Both the position numbers and the translations under genes were made by a program. A stretch of DNA of 64,000 nucleotides from Sindora glabra (taxonomy: Eukaryota; Streptophyta; Magnoliopsida; Fabales; Fabaceae), in contig CM035227.1 of the NCBI GenBank assembly GCA_020226215.1, forward strand, positions 5,821,343 to 5,885,342. Reading direction: 5' to 3'. The notes under the pieces were generated by a model. The model saw only the letters and a program-made list of their open reading frames with translations. It did not search any database and was not told where the DNA came from. This document shows positions 26,080-39,190 of the stretch, piece after piece; position 1 is the first letter of the stretch, and every line of letters begins with the position of its first letter.

Positions 26080-28130
26080 TTTTTGTTGTTTACCATTCAA
26101 AAGCTAATATTATTGAATAGTATGAAGTAATACAATATAATTTTATTTACTATAAAATATTTTAAATAAGTCTTATTTATATAAAAAGTATTAATTAAAT
26201 TAAATAATTATATATTTTATTTTTAAAAAAATCATGAAAATTGAAATCAAATTATTTCTTTAAATTTCATTAATTATATCAAATTCTAAGTTATTGAAAT
26301 TTTTTAAAACCTTCATAACTCATGCATTATTTTTTTTCTTTTTATTTACTTTTATTATTTACTTTCCTTTTTTTCCTATTCATCATGTTATTTATAGTTT
26401 AGTCACAAATAAAATAGTATAGTTATAACACAATACATTTGCATTTTATTGCAAAAATATTTAAGATAAGTTTAATTTAATTTAATTAATTAAATACATG
26501 TTATATTTCATACTTTTATTACTTTACAATTGACACAATTTCCTTTTATTAGCTTAATTGTATGATTTTTTTTATTATTTATAAATGAGGTGGTTATATT
26601 GCTATATAATATAAATGTAATACAATGTATTTTATTTTAGTTATAAAAATATTTTAAACACATTTAAATTTTATTATATGAAGTATTCTTAATAAAAATA
26701 TGAAAAGGTTAAAATCAAATTTATTTATTAAATTTTTGCCAACATTGGTGTGATTTCAATTTTAAAGTACTATATTTTAAATTAAATATATATCAATTGA
26801 GAGTTTGTAAAGGTTTTACACCGCAAATACTGTTTTTCTTTCTTTTATTTATTCCATTTTATATGTTTTTCTTTTTAAATATCCATTTTTGTCATTTGCG
26901 ACTCAAACACTATATAATGCGCTATATTTATTTTTATTATTAAAATATTTCAAATGAGTTACAACTTTATACAAAAACTATTAATTTAATGAATAAATTA
27001 CACATTTTATTTTAATAAATAAATATTTAAAAATTAAATTAAATTTTTTTATTTAAAATTTGATAAAATTTTTATATTAATTTCAAGTGATATATTTCAA
27101 TTTAAATATATATTAATTAAGATTTTATCAAGGATTTATACTGTAGGCATTATTTTTATTTCTTTCATATACTCCATTGCATATTCATCTTTTACATATC
27201 TAATCGTATTGTTTGTAGTTTAGATGATTATCCAACTAAATAGTATAAATATAATATATTATTTTTTATTTTTAATATAAAAATATTTTAAAGATGCTAA
27301 AATTTTAATATAAAAATACTAATTGAATGAAGAAATTACATATTTTATATTTTTAAAAATTATGTAAAAATTAAAAATATTATTTATTAATTTATTTAAA
27401 ATTTACCAACATTTCCGTGACATAAAATTTCAAGTACTACATTTAATATTAAACACACATCAATTATGATTTTGTTAGGACTTTATAATTCAAACAATAT
27501 TTCTCTTTCTATTATTTACTTAATTATATAATTTTCTTGTTCATGTCCACTTTTTTAATTACAATATGTCAATATTACTAAATAATATATATAATACAAT
27601 ATGTTTTATTTTTATTATTTGAAATAATTTAAATAAGTGAAAACTTTAATACAAAATATTGATTATACTAATTAATTATATACTTTTTTAATTAAAATAT
27701 TTAAGATTAAAATTAAATTTATTAATTAAAATTTATCAATATTTTTATCTCAATTTTCAAATGATATATTTGAAAATAAAATATATATTAATTAGGATTT
27801 TTTGAGATTTTATAATGCATGCACGATTTCTTTATTGTATCTATTCTATTACATATTTTTATTTTTCATATTTACTCTTATTATTTATAATTCAAACACT
27901 TAATACTAAATAGTATATATATAATATAATATATTTTATTTATATAAAATATTTTAAATAACTTTAAACTTTAATATACAAAATTTAAATTTAATTAATT
28001 GATTTCATATTCTATTTTTAAAAAAATTTTGTAAAATAAAATAAAATTTATTTATTTGAAATTTTAGATATTCTATTGATATTAATTTTCAAATATTATA
28101 TTTTATATTAAATTTATTTTTATTAATTAG
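26080..28130 (+). repeat. Divergent AT-rich repeat family, second cluster
   Basis: The same family as 22,660-24,060, with a period near 310-340 bp here. Anchors (TTTATAACTCAAAC or TTGTAGTTTAGAT followed by AATAGTATA and TATAATATA) fall near 26,100, 26,400, 26,590, 26,900, 27,230, 27,570 and 27,890. There is no coding potential. Confidence 0.7.
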
Positions 28131-31100
28131 AAATTGATCAAAGTTTTATACACAATGTATTAATTTATTTTAAATTAATATATCTTTCAAAATAGATCAA
28201 TTTTCAATTTTCAATAAAAGTATTTTAAATTAATTTAGAAAAAGTTTTATCTTTTTATTTTGTATATATTTTTAAATATCAAAGTTCAAATCTAATATTT
28301 TTTTAAGGAATATGTGCAAAGTTTTTAAGAAGAACTTCAAAACAGGGATTTTGACATAAACTTGACTCTTTATTTTGTACAATTAACATGATTTTCTTTG
28401 TTTGTTTTATTATCTCTAATATTTTTGCTGCTAGAAACAAAAAAAAGTGAGTAATATACCTACATTCATAGCTACAACTTTCCTTTTTATGTTTTTATTA
28501 TACAACATGTTATACATATAATCCTTTTATATTTAAAGATAAATATAGGTCATACTTAGTTATATTATAGAATTACTTAATAAGTTATGAATAAGTACTA
28601 TACCTAAAATTTTTAAATACTTAATTTTATAAAAATAAAATAAATATTTTAAAATTTTAATGAGTTTGAATATGATTTCTCTACTAGATTTTTATAACAA
28701 TCATTTTTTTAAGATAAAAAGTGTTTTTTTAAAATATGATTTAGATGATTAAAAAATATAGTTGTTTTTCATCGCATATAATTTTTTTATAAAAATAAGA
28801 ATTCATTAAATATATATATCAATCTTTATATTATATATAATATATTACCTATGATGGTCCTTATCACATTTTATGCAAGTGTCATTACTATAATTTGTCG
28901 TGTGCCAATTCGTTTGCTGCGTATCAATTCCTCATTCTTCAATGAATATTATTCTATAAAAATCACACTTGTGTAACCAATGTAAATGACTAAATCTCTT
29001 ATTAAATATATTAGTTTATATTAAACTAAAAAAAACTTTCATATTTCTTTTCTTATTTATCATATTTTCATAATCTTTCTAATTTCTTTTCCTGATTTAT
29101 AGAATTTTTTAATTTTTATGCATTTTTCTTCCTTTTTAGAATATTTCACTAATTTTCCTTATTTATTATGTTTTTATAATCACTCTTATCTCTTTTTTTG
29201 ATTTATTATATTTTTTAGGACTAAATCTTTTATTTATTTATAGTAGTTTATATTAAATTAAAAAAATGCTCTTTAATTTTTTTCATTTATTATATTTTTA
29301 TAATTTCATAATTTCTCTATTTTTTTCAAATTTACTAAGTTTTTTCTAATTTTCATGTATTGTCTTTTTTTTTTAAAAAATAATTTTCTTAATTTCTTTT
29401 CCTTATATAGCACAAGTTAATTTATATGAGCATTAATTGACTATTAATGATTAATTCATTTATTCTGATAAAAATTATGCTTTTATCTCTAATTAATTTT
29501 TATTTTCATTTTTGCATTTCTATTTACATTATCATAAAATATTCAAACTTTTACTATTTATATATGTCATCATTGATTTTTTTTAAATAAATATTGATAT
29601 TCTCTTTACTACATTTTTTTCCTTTTAACTGATCTTCTTTTACCCCATCTCTTTTCCTTTCATGTTGCTCAATCTCAAATTCTAAAACATGTAATCAGTT
29701 CCAACTCCAACCATATAAGTCATTTAATTTATGAGCAATATTATTTTACTATTAATAATACCTATCTATTAAGTGATTGTAATGCCATCTTAGCAAATGA
29801 TGATTGCTCTCTTTAATGATTACTTTTGATACCTTACTTCAGTATGTCTAATAATTAATTAATATTAATTTTTTTAGAAATAGTTCTTTTTTTTTTACTA
29901 ATATTATTCTCTTCTTTGTAGTTTGTACTAATTTTTTATATAAAGTAAATTTATTATGTGTAACTTACTTCATCATATAAAATAAATAAATTTTCTATAA
30001 TTTCATATGTAACATGAAATTAATGTACATTCGTTTTTCCATTACAGGTTGATAAGATGAAGAAGTTTTACGTGTTGTGCATTAAAAAAGTATGTAATGC
30101 AATTTTTTTTTATCAAAATTTGAAGTATATATGCACTTGAGTTTCTATCAAAGGCTGATGTACATTCATCTATCTATTGTAGGTTGAATTTCAATCTTTC
30201 TTTATATTTAGCGTATATGTACATTTACATTATAGCATGTAACTTTTAAAGAGACTAATATATTTGTTCAAATAAATATTCTTTATTTAAATAGTATGGA
30301 AAAATTATTTAATAAATTAGATAATATTATTTTTTATTATCTATCACGATTTACATTTATATAAAATTAAGGATAGATATATACACATTTCATTTTATAT
30401 AAATAAATGTTATTTTTTTTATATAAATTTATGTTATTTTTCTAAATTTAGTTTATTTTAACAATTAAATGCATATGTATCTTTTTAATTGTGTTAACGA
30501 TCACTATTAATATAATATTACAATAAAATAACCATTTTATTTATTATCAATGAGTTATATAGTACATTCTCCTATTTAATTTGAATATAATTATATTAAT
30601 TTTATAAATATCTAATTGATATAAACATTAATAACAAATTTTATATCAATCATTTGAATACTTTATAGTTTAAAATTTAGAAATTATAATTTATATTATA
30701 AATTATTATCAATTAAAATTAATTATCACACAGGTTACAATCTAGTATTTTAGATTGCATTTCTACATAGATTGAAAGGAGCATTTTTAAATTAAAATTT
30801 TTTTGAACCATGATTCACAAATAATAAGTGAAGAATAAAACAAATGGTGAGAATTTGGCAGTGGTTTAGTTTTCATCTATTATCTATTATATTCCTTTTA
30901 GGTTAATAATTTTTTATTTAACAATGGATTCAAATGTGTTATATTTGATAATAAAACTAAGTTGACTTTATATATTTTTATTTAATAGAAAGTAATGTAT
31001 ATATTAAAAAATTATTATTTAAAAATTAAATGTATAGTTATATACTATTAAATAATTTGTAAACTATACATAATTTATTAATGAAATAAAATTATTATTG

Positions 31101-31534
31101 ACTAAGCCTTGTATCACATAATTAATGGGCAATTAGATACTTGATCCAATATTAATAAAGTGAGTATAGATTCTGTAATGGATATCATCCACAATCTAAA
31201 TTGATTTATAAATAACGGTCCCTATCTCATATTCTTAGTGTCTTGAGTTTTGGTGCTTCATCTAACTAACCTATTATGTAAATATAGAGATTGTTGAGGG
31301 AGGCAATTCCCTTGTCATGACTTGTGGTATTAAGAAATGAATTTAGGTGAATTAGGAATGGCTTATTGTATTACTATCTATTTATAATTAATTACGATAT
31401 TTCTCATAATGTAATATGAAAGCTAAGATTAGGTTGAAAATTTTGATAATTGAAATTATGAATTTTTTTTCAATATGACAAATTGGGGTTGAGTTTTTCT
31501 AAAACATAAAAGGACAAATAATAATGAATTATTT
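28131..31534. other. AT-rich non-coding DNA
   Basis: Apart from the presumed Helitron 3' end at 30,745, no gene, RNA gene or clear repeat unit is recognised. Short frames here are low-complexity Phe/Ile/Asn-rich translations. Confidence 0.55.
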
Positions 31535-32085
31535 ATTAGAAATATTCCCGAAATGCTTGAATATATTGATTTGGCACATTCGAGTGGGGGACCGCGAGCT
31601 GTGGAGCATGGAGCCAGGCAATAAATGACAGATATTTGTTTGTGCCTCTTGTTGGTCGCAGCAAGGGACTTTAATTTAGTTGAAGCAGTAGGTGCAAGGA
31701 CTGAATTCATACAGTAATGCTTAACCCATGTTCAATGCAGATTTCCCATGTCACCGTGAGAGAGTGTGGCTGTGGGAATCGAAACAAGAGGATCAGAATA
31801 GTATTGTGAGGGTCAATTGTTAATTTTACCATCCATTTCTCCATTTCTTGATATTTACATATATTAGGAATTAATTTTTTTTTTAAAACTTTCAAGAAAA
31901 TAAAAATTATAATTGATTGTTTGTGTGGAAGTATTGTTGGAATTCAAACAACCCCTCACCTGAGTTTCACGTAATAATGGTGTCCACGTCTAACAAGCGC
32001 CGCAGGGAAGAAAGGATTGGTGTCTGGACTATGCCTTTTGATGGTCTTAGCAGGGGGTGGGCAATATCCGGATTGGGCTCCCTTG
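31535..32085. repeat. Low-copy duplicated segment, copy B, left part
   Basis: Matches 10,284 to about 10,823 in order and orientation, for example TGCTTGAATATATTGATTTG, AATAAATGACAGATATTTG and GGAATTCAAACA. Similarity stops at about 32,085 and resumes at 38,715. Confidence 0.85.
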
Positions 32086-33412
32086 GACTCATATAAATAT
32101 TAAAGGGTAAATTACTTTAACCTCCCCAATTTTTAGCCTAATTGACTCAAATCCCTTCGATTTTAAAAATTATATCGACACCCCTACTAGTAACAAAACC
32201 AAACGGTGTTTTTTTTTTTTTTTTTTTTGCTATGACAAACGTTGTTAACTTAACTAATAAAAAGATTATTCTGCCTTTTTATTCTGCCCATGTTTATTAA
32301 AAAGACGCCATAGCTCTTCTTGGAATTTTGTTTTCCTTGTACAATTTGATTATTAGAAATATATTTTTTAGAAATTAATTTTATAATTGAATTGAGTTAA
32401 TTAATTATACATTTTATTTTTAATTTTTATTACTTTGCAGTTGGCACATTATTTCTTTTTTTTATTTGTTCAATTGCATATTTTTTATTTTTTATGCCCA
32501 CTCATATTATTTAAGAATTGGATACTAATAGCATTAAATAATAGAACTATAACATTATATATTTTATTTTTAATATATTTTTCACATAATTTAAAATTTT
32601 AATAAAATATATTAATTGAATGGATAAATTACATATTCTACTTTATAAAAAATATATGAAAATTAAAATTAAAATTAAATATAAATATATTTTTTAAGTT
32701 TTATCAATATTTTACATCAATTTTTAAGTATTGTATTTTAAATTAAGCAAATATTAATTGATATTCTGTTAAGGATTTATTAGCCACACATTGTTTTTCT
32801 TCATTTTATGTAATTCATTATATTTTTTATTTTTTTATCTGTTCCTATTATTTATAACTCAAATACTACTAATAGTGTGTGTATCATAATATATTTTCTT
32901 TTAATTGTAAAAATATTTTAAATATGTTAAAATTTTTATTTAATTGAATTAATAACTATATAATAATATTTTATTTTTAAGTCTTATTAATTTATATCTC
33001 AAACACTTTTTCTCTTTTTTGTTCATTTATTTTTTTATTCACTTCTGTTATTTATGACTTTATTATATCTTATGTACTGTATTGCTTTCTTTTATTAAGT
33101 GTATTTGAATGTTCTCCTTTTCTTCTCTAGTTTACTTATATTTTGTACAATTGGAGCACTCTTAAGACTATCAAGTCTAGGAATGTTAAGTTGTGAGAGT
33201 GAAATTTACATATAAAATAAAATAAATTATTATAAAATATTTAAATATTTAAATAAAAATAAAATATAATTTATTTTAATATATTTTTATGTGTATCATT
33301 ATATGTAATTAATAAATGTTAAATTTTATATCTACATATAATAAATTTTAAGTTTTTATATCTTTTAAAATAAATTTTTACTTTTTAATCAATGTAAAAA
33401 CAAATTTTGGAG

Positions 33413-33413
<1 letters not shown>

Positions 33414-33505
<92 letters not shown>
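33414..33505. repeat. Compound (TA)n-(GA)n microsatellite
   Basis: About 15 TA units run straight into about 30 GA units. The apparent frame across it (33,407-33,592) is an artefact of the repeat. Confidence 0.95.
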
Positions 33506-33508
<3 letters not shown>

Positions 33509-34344
33509 CTGGGGATGATATATATTATTAGTATATACATATGTATAAAAAACTTTATTTGTGGAGCTAATTACCCCCAAAAAAAATTGTAAATAGATCC
33601 ACCTTTATCACTAAGTAGTACGGATACAAAAGAATGCATTTTTATTAAGGAAATGTTTTGAATGACTTAAAATTTTTATTTAATCAAATTAATTCATAAC
33701 ATATACTAATTTTAAATTTTATTATTTTACAGCTTATATATTATTTTTTTATTTATTCTATTGCATTTTTATTAATGTTACACTATGTCCAAAGTGTTCA
33801 TCAAAATAATTTAATTAAATATAAAAAAATTCGAATGTATTTTTTCAAGTAAAATCACAAACATATAATAATGATTAGAATGAGAAATAAAAATGTATTT
33901 TTTTATAATACTATCATTTTTTAGAAATATTATAAATGTAATTAAATGCAAAAGTACTATTATTTTTTTATTATTTTTTATCAATTTTCCAATTAAAAAT
34001 ATATTTTTCATAATCGATAATCCACTTAATGCATATAATTCATGTATAAAGTTTAGTGTTTGGATTCCAAATATAATAAATAGTAAAATTTTTAAAGAAA
34101 TATTGATTATTAGTATACCATTAAAAAGATTATTTAAATATAACAAAGTCTTTAAACTCATTCTATAAAAATATAAATAAATATAATAATTATATATAAT
34201 AAGTTTGACAATATATACAGGAGTTTATATATTTGTTTTTTCATTTACTGAAGATACTTCCTTAATCTAGGTTTTGTCTAGAAAAAGTACTCATGGCAAA
34301 CAAAACGTATAAAACAATCAAAAATGGAAAAAAAGAATAAGGAT

Positions 34345-34980
34345 ATATTTGGATATATTTTTATTTTTATATTTTTTAAAATTATTTTCAAAAATTATTT
34401 TTAGATTTAAACAAAATCAAGATTAGAAAGTGGTTGCTATTATAAATAAAAAATATTTTATTTAATTATAAAACTAACATGTAGAATAAAAAAAGTTTAA
34501 AAAATAATTAAAATTTATTTTTATTTTTATATTTTTAAGTTACACATTTAAAAAATAATTTTTAAAAATAAATTCTAAAAATAAGTTGACAAACAAGTTT
34601 TTCTATTTTTTAAAATAAAAAAAGTAAAAAATTGCTTTTAAAAATAGAAAGCAAAAAGACCCTAAGGGTGTATTTGAATATAATTTTATTTTTATATTTT
34701 TTAAAAACTACTTTCAAAAATTATTTTTAAAAATTATTTTTTGATTGAAGGAAAATTAAAATTAGAGGGTAGTTGATATTATAAATAAAAAATATTTTTT
34801 TTAATTATAAAATTGATATTCAAAAAATAACTAAAAGTTATCTTTATGTTTTTAAGTTAATATTTAGGGAATAATTTTTAAAAATAAATTCTAAAAATAG
34901 GTTGGAAAACAAATTTCTATGTTTTTAAAAATAAAAAATAAAAAATTACTTTTAAAAATAGAAAAGTAATAGACTCTAAA
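34345..34980 (+). repeat. Tandem duplication of a unit of about 320 bp
   Basis: Copy 1 runs from about 34,345 to 34,668 and copy 2 from about 34,669 to 34,980. Both begin near GTATATTTGGATATA or GTGTATTTGAATATA and share TATTATAAATAAAAAATATT, AAATAAATTCTAAAAATA and TTTTAAAAATAGAAA. Each copy is also partly self-complementary (TTTTTAAAA-rich ends facing AAAAATAGAAA), so each may be a MITE inserted twice in tandem. Confidence 0.75.
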
Positions 34981-35749
34981 GTACTTGTTCTTGGTTCATT
35001 GAAAAAAAAGGCAATTTTGTCCTAAATTGATAAGAAAATACATTTGATCAAATTGGTCCTATCTTGATCATAAACCATTTATTTTTTAATGGATGGTAAA
35101 GGAAAAGGAAAAGGAGTGTAACTTGATATAAAATTTAAAAGAAGTGCAAATTAATTTTAAAAAAGAGAAAAAATCAGGTTAGTACTATTTGTTGTAATAA
35201 ATTATAATAAGGTATCTCAAGTTAACTTTTTTTCATTTAAGTATACCCACAAATAATAATTTACTATAATACTAAGAAGAATAATACTCAAAAAATAAAA
35301 TGACATATTTAAAATGCATTTTGAGAAGAATAAAAATATCAAAATAGAAATATCTTTTATCGCATATTAAAATTAGAGAATTTTTAATTTTATAAAATAA
35401 AAAATTAAAAAAAATTATAAGAATTAAAATTGAAAATTTTTTAAGTTTATAAAAATTAAATTAATATAAAATTTTAATTATAAATAAAATTAATAAAAAA
35501 ATAAATTTTAAAGACTAAAATAAATTTTTAATTAAGATAAAAATAAAAATAAATAAGAATTTAGAGATACAAAATCTTATATAGAAATACAAAATAGTCT
35601 CTTTCTTTTATCCATTTTTTTAAAAAAAATTATCCTAAATGAATTATTATTATATTAGAAATTCAATTAATAAGAAAGTTATCCTTTTAGAAAAAGAAAA
35701 TGCAGATAGACACAAAAATAATAGTCAATAAATAAAGAATTCATTTGTC

Positions 35750-36860
35750 CATTTATATTAGATTTTTTATTAATGTTATTATTTAGAAACTAAATAGTAA
35801 CATATAGTAACATCCTCTTCTTTGACACTTTGATTATTAATAAAACTTGATATTTCCTATTATTTAGAATTTTTATTTAATATTACTGTTTGAAAAATAA
35901 ATAGTAATATGTTACTAATATATTACTATCTAGAGATTAAATAGTAAGACAGTAACATGCTCTTTTTTTATAATTTGATTGTTAATGAAACTTAATATTT
36001 CCTAATATTTAGAGTTTTTAGTTTAAAGTTTAAAGTTTAGAGTTTAGAGTTTTTAGTCGATATTACTATTTAGAGACCAAATAATAACATACTCTTTTTT
36101 AATAGTTTGATTATTAATGAAACTTAATTTATTTTTTTATTTAAAATTTTCTTATTAATGTTATTATTTGGTCTGTATATAATAATATGTTATTTATTGG
36201 TAGTTTTATTATTAATGAGAATATATTTTTTTAATTATTTTAAATTTTTTTATTAATATTATTATTTGGATATCAAATAGTAACATGTTGTTCTTTAACA
36301 ATTTGATTGTTAATAAGACTTAACTAATCCATTTATTTTAAATTTTTTATTGATGTTATTGTCCAAATACTAAACAGCAATATGTTATAACATGTTAGTA
36401 TTCAGTTTATAAATAGTAACATATTATTATTTGATAATTTTATTATTAATAAGATTTAGTTTATCTATTTATTTTAAATTTTTAGTTGATATTATTATTT
36501 GAAGACAAAATAGTAACATGTTATTTTTTGATACTTTTGTTGTTAATAAAATTTTATTTATTTATCTTAGGTCTTGTTGTTAATAGAACAGCAATATGTT
36601 ACTATTTAACATACAAATAATAATACATTGTTCTTTGATAGTTTTGTTATTAATATTTTTTGGTAATTTTGTTGTTAATAAGATTTGGTTTGTCTAATTA
36701 TTTTAAATTTTTTGTTAATATTATTATTTGGAAATGAAATAATAATATGCTATTCTTTAGCACTTTTGTTATTAATGAGACTTAATTTATTAATTTATCT
36801 TAAATTATTTATTGAAGTTACTATCCAAATGTTATTCTTTTGTAATTTTATTATTAATAA
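35750..36860 (+). repeat. Satellite-like array, units of about 105-120 bp
   Basis: Around ten imperfect tandem units. The anchor ATTATTTGGAAACCAAATAG or a variant recurs near 35,777, 35,882, 35,922, 36,061, 36,158, 36,256, 36,355, 36,393, 36,490, 36,596, 36,719 and 36,817. Each is followed by TAACATGTTATTCTTTGA, TTTTGTTATTAATAAGACTT and TTTATTTTAAATTTTTTATT. A few units are truncated. Confidence 0.85.
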
Positions 36861-36869
36861 AGTGGTTAT

Positions 36870-38300
36870 GGTACTATTAGATACCAAAAGAATTGAGGAA
36901 CAAAAGTTCAATGTGGGATTTAAATGAATTTGAACAAAAAAAAATGTGGTTAAAGTTAACAAAATGACAAGAAAATAAAAAAAATTAAGAAAGGTAATTG
37001 AAAAAGGACTTTTTTCTTTTTTGGCCAACTAGAGTAGGCAGGCTTTTTGTAAGTATATAGATTTCAAAAAGTTATATGAAATCGAATGACTAAGTATAAA
37101 ATTATGATCGTTTAAAGTTTTGAACTCAATTTCTATATTTCCAGTTACGTAAATTCCACCAAAATTATTTTTTTTATTTTCTATTTAAAGATCATAGAAA
37201 AACGAATGAAAATAAATGATCACATGCAAAAATTAGTTAACTAATTATGAAGTTATGCCCTTCTAAAATTCTTAATTTACGATCACATTCTTATGATTAA
37301 AAAAATATATTTTAAAAATATAATAGTAATAATTTATAAAAATGATATCTATTTGAAATAAAGATTAGTGGTAATACCTCTTTTAAAAAAAAATCTTTGA
37401 AGTGGTACCACAATACAATTTATCATTTAAAAAATGAGAAGAAGTGAATGTATTTATATTAAACTTCAAGGGAAATGAGAGAATTTTATCCAATATTAAA
37501 ATATGTTTATTTATTTTAAACTTAATTTGATTCGGATTTTCTTCATATATTTTATATTCAAGTTTGGTCATTTTTCTAAAGAAGGATGTCCAAATTTAGA
37601 GGCAAAGCCAAAAAAAATTTGGAGAGTAAGTCAAGTTTATATCTAATAAAATTGTAAAATATAATAAATTTAATATAATACGTAACTATATAATAATTTT
37701 TTAACATATATGATATTGTCTTTCAAAATTCTTTACTCATAATTCGAATAAAATATTAACAACAAATGAAAAAAAATCTCACTTATTTCCCGTGTCACAG
37801 CAAATACAAATCATTTCACAAACTAGCATTGCAATAGAAGACCGTTATCTTTGAAACACGGTAGATGTGGTATCATTAATTTGTTGGAAATCATAAATTA
37901 AATTACAAGAAAGTACCATAAATATAATTAAATTGTGATAATTTTTTTTAAAAAAAACTTTATATATATGATTATCGAACATAAGTTTAAGCAACAAAGT
38001 GCATGTTTTTTAAATTGTTATACCAGCAGTGTTATTTGATGACAGTAGAAGGTAAAGTGTATGTTTCTTTATTAATAATATTACTTTTAAAAATTATATT
38101 CAAATACTTTGTAAAATTATTTAGATCTTAGATGGATAGTTATGATGACGACTTAACATTCAACGGATTAAATCAATGAAGGAGTAATAGTATAAAATCA
38201 TTAAAAAATTTATCAAGCACTACATGATGGATATTAGGAAAATGGAGAAGGTAGTGGGATCAACCTTCAATATGGCACCGGCCTTACCAAACTCAATCCG
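36870..38300. other. AT-rich non-coding DNA
   Basis: No gene or repeat unit is recognised between the satellite-like array and the TA run. Confidence 0.5.
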
Positions 38301-38305
38301 GTTTT

Positions 38306-38308
<3 letters not shown>

Positions 38309-38377
<69 letters not shown>
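38309..38377. repeat. (TA)n microsatellite
   Basis: About 34 uninterrupted TA units. Confidence 0.95.
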
Positions 38378-38381
<4 letters not shown>

Positions 38382-38714
38382 ACATTTTAATAGATTTATA
38401 TTTATGTATATATTATATTTAATATATATAATAAAAAATTATTGAAAAATCATTATATATATTCTTTATGATTAAAATTTAAATAACATAATATGTATTA
38501 AATATATAATTTAATAATAAACATAAAATAGAACTGAATCCAAATTAGTGCAGTTTTAAATATACAAATTCAAATTTGGGCTAATAATAGAACAAGATTT
38601 AAAATTTTGCCTAATCCTAATTTTGAATCCAACTTCTCAATTCAAATATGGTTTATTCAGAATTAGGTCTGGACAAAATATTGAATCAGGCTACATCTTC
38701 CCACCGTAGGCCGC

Positions 38715-39190
38715 CCCATTTTTTGTGTCTTCAACCATTTATGGAAGATAACACTTTCCATCTCCATTATCGATAGTGATTTAAAGGTTTTCTTTTTGTC
38801 GGTCCGTTGGTGGTGATTAGAAGCGAAAATACCATTATTGTTAGCTGAGAGATGCGGAGTAGATGGGCTTGGGTGTGTGGATCCTACCAGTTAGAATAGC
38901 AGTCTCAATGCTACAGAAGAACCCTGTGGTTTGTTCACCTACAAAAGGCTAAAGGGCTTGGGTGTGTGGATCCTACCAGTTAGAATAGCACTCTCAATGC
39001 TACAGCAGAACCCTGTGGTTTGTTCACCTACTAAAGGCTGAAGACCCAAAAGGAAAAACCTATGGGTATAACTAAAAACAAAACTTAACTTCGACCAAAA
39101 AACCTATTTTCCCTTTTTTCTTTTGGGTCAAGTCTATTTAACATCTGGTGAATGGTAAGCAATGTAATGCGACTTGGAAGAGCCTTATAA
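38715..39190. repeat. Low-copy duplicated segment, copy B, right part
   Basis: Matches about 10,824-11,195 (for example CAACCATTTATGGAAGATAA and GGTGGTGATTAGAAGCGAAA), ending near 39,190. It contains an 89-bp tandem duplication that copy A lacks. Confidence 0.85.
38865..39042 (+). repeat. 89-bp tandem duplication inside copy B
   Basis: Two near-identical units, 38,865-38,953 and 38,954-39,042, each starting GGGCTTGGGTGTGTGGATCC. They differ at only a handful of positions, so this event is much younger than the A/B duplication. Confidence 0.9.

Larger units (their letters stand above)
22482..30745 (+). mobile_element. Probable Helitron (non-autonomous, 8.3 kb)
   Basis: The 5' end starts TCCCTATATCTATAATAGAG directly after an A, fitting the 5'-TC terminus of plant Helitrons inserted between A and T. 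The 3' end is CACAGGTTACAATCTAG followed by T, which gives the CTAG^T terminus. The usual GC hairpin before it is eroded. No Rep/helicase frame is present. The interior is extremely AT-rich and filled with divergent repeats, plus a nested LTR element at 24,536-25,889. Pairing of these two ends is an inference; the 5' end is the better supported. Confidence 0.45.
32086..38714. mobile_element. 6.6-kb AT-rich insertion that splits copy B
   Basis: This stretch has no counterpart in copy A, where the flanking sequences are contiguous near 10,823. It contains more of the divergent AT repeat family (32.4-33.1 kb), a TA/GA microsatellite, two other tandem arrays and a long TA run. No transposase or polyprotein was found. 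Neat terminal repeats were not identified, so it may be one large non-autonomous element or several nested ones. Confidence 0.6.

Noticed and set aside
33407..33592. A 61-codon frame with Arg-Glu repeats.
   Set aside because: It is simply the translation of the GA microsatellite.
33811..34168. Overlapping frames of 116 and 91 codons on opposite strands.
   Set aside because: Low-complexity Ile/Phe/Lys/Asn translations in extremely AT-rich DNA, with no domain and no codon bias.
35750..36860. CRISPR-like array.
   Set aside because: This is plant DNA. The units are contiguous tandem repeats without unique spacers and there are no cas genes.
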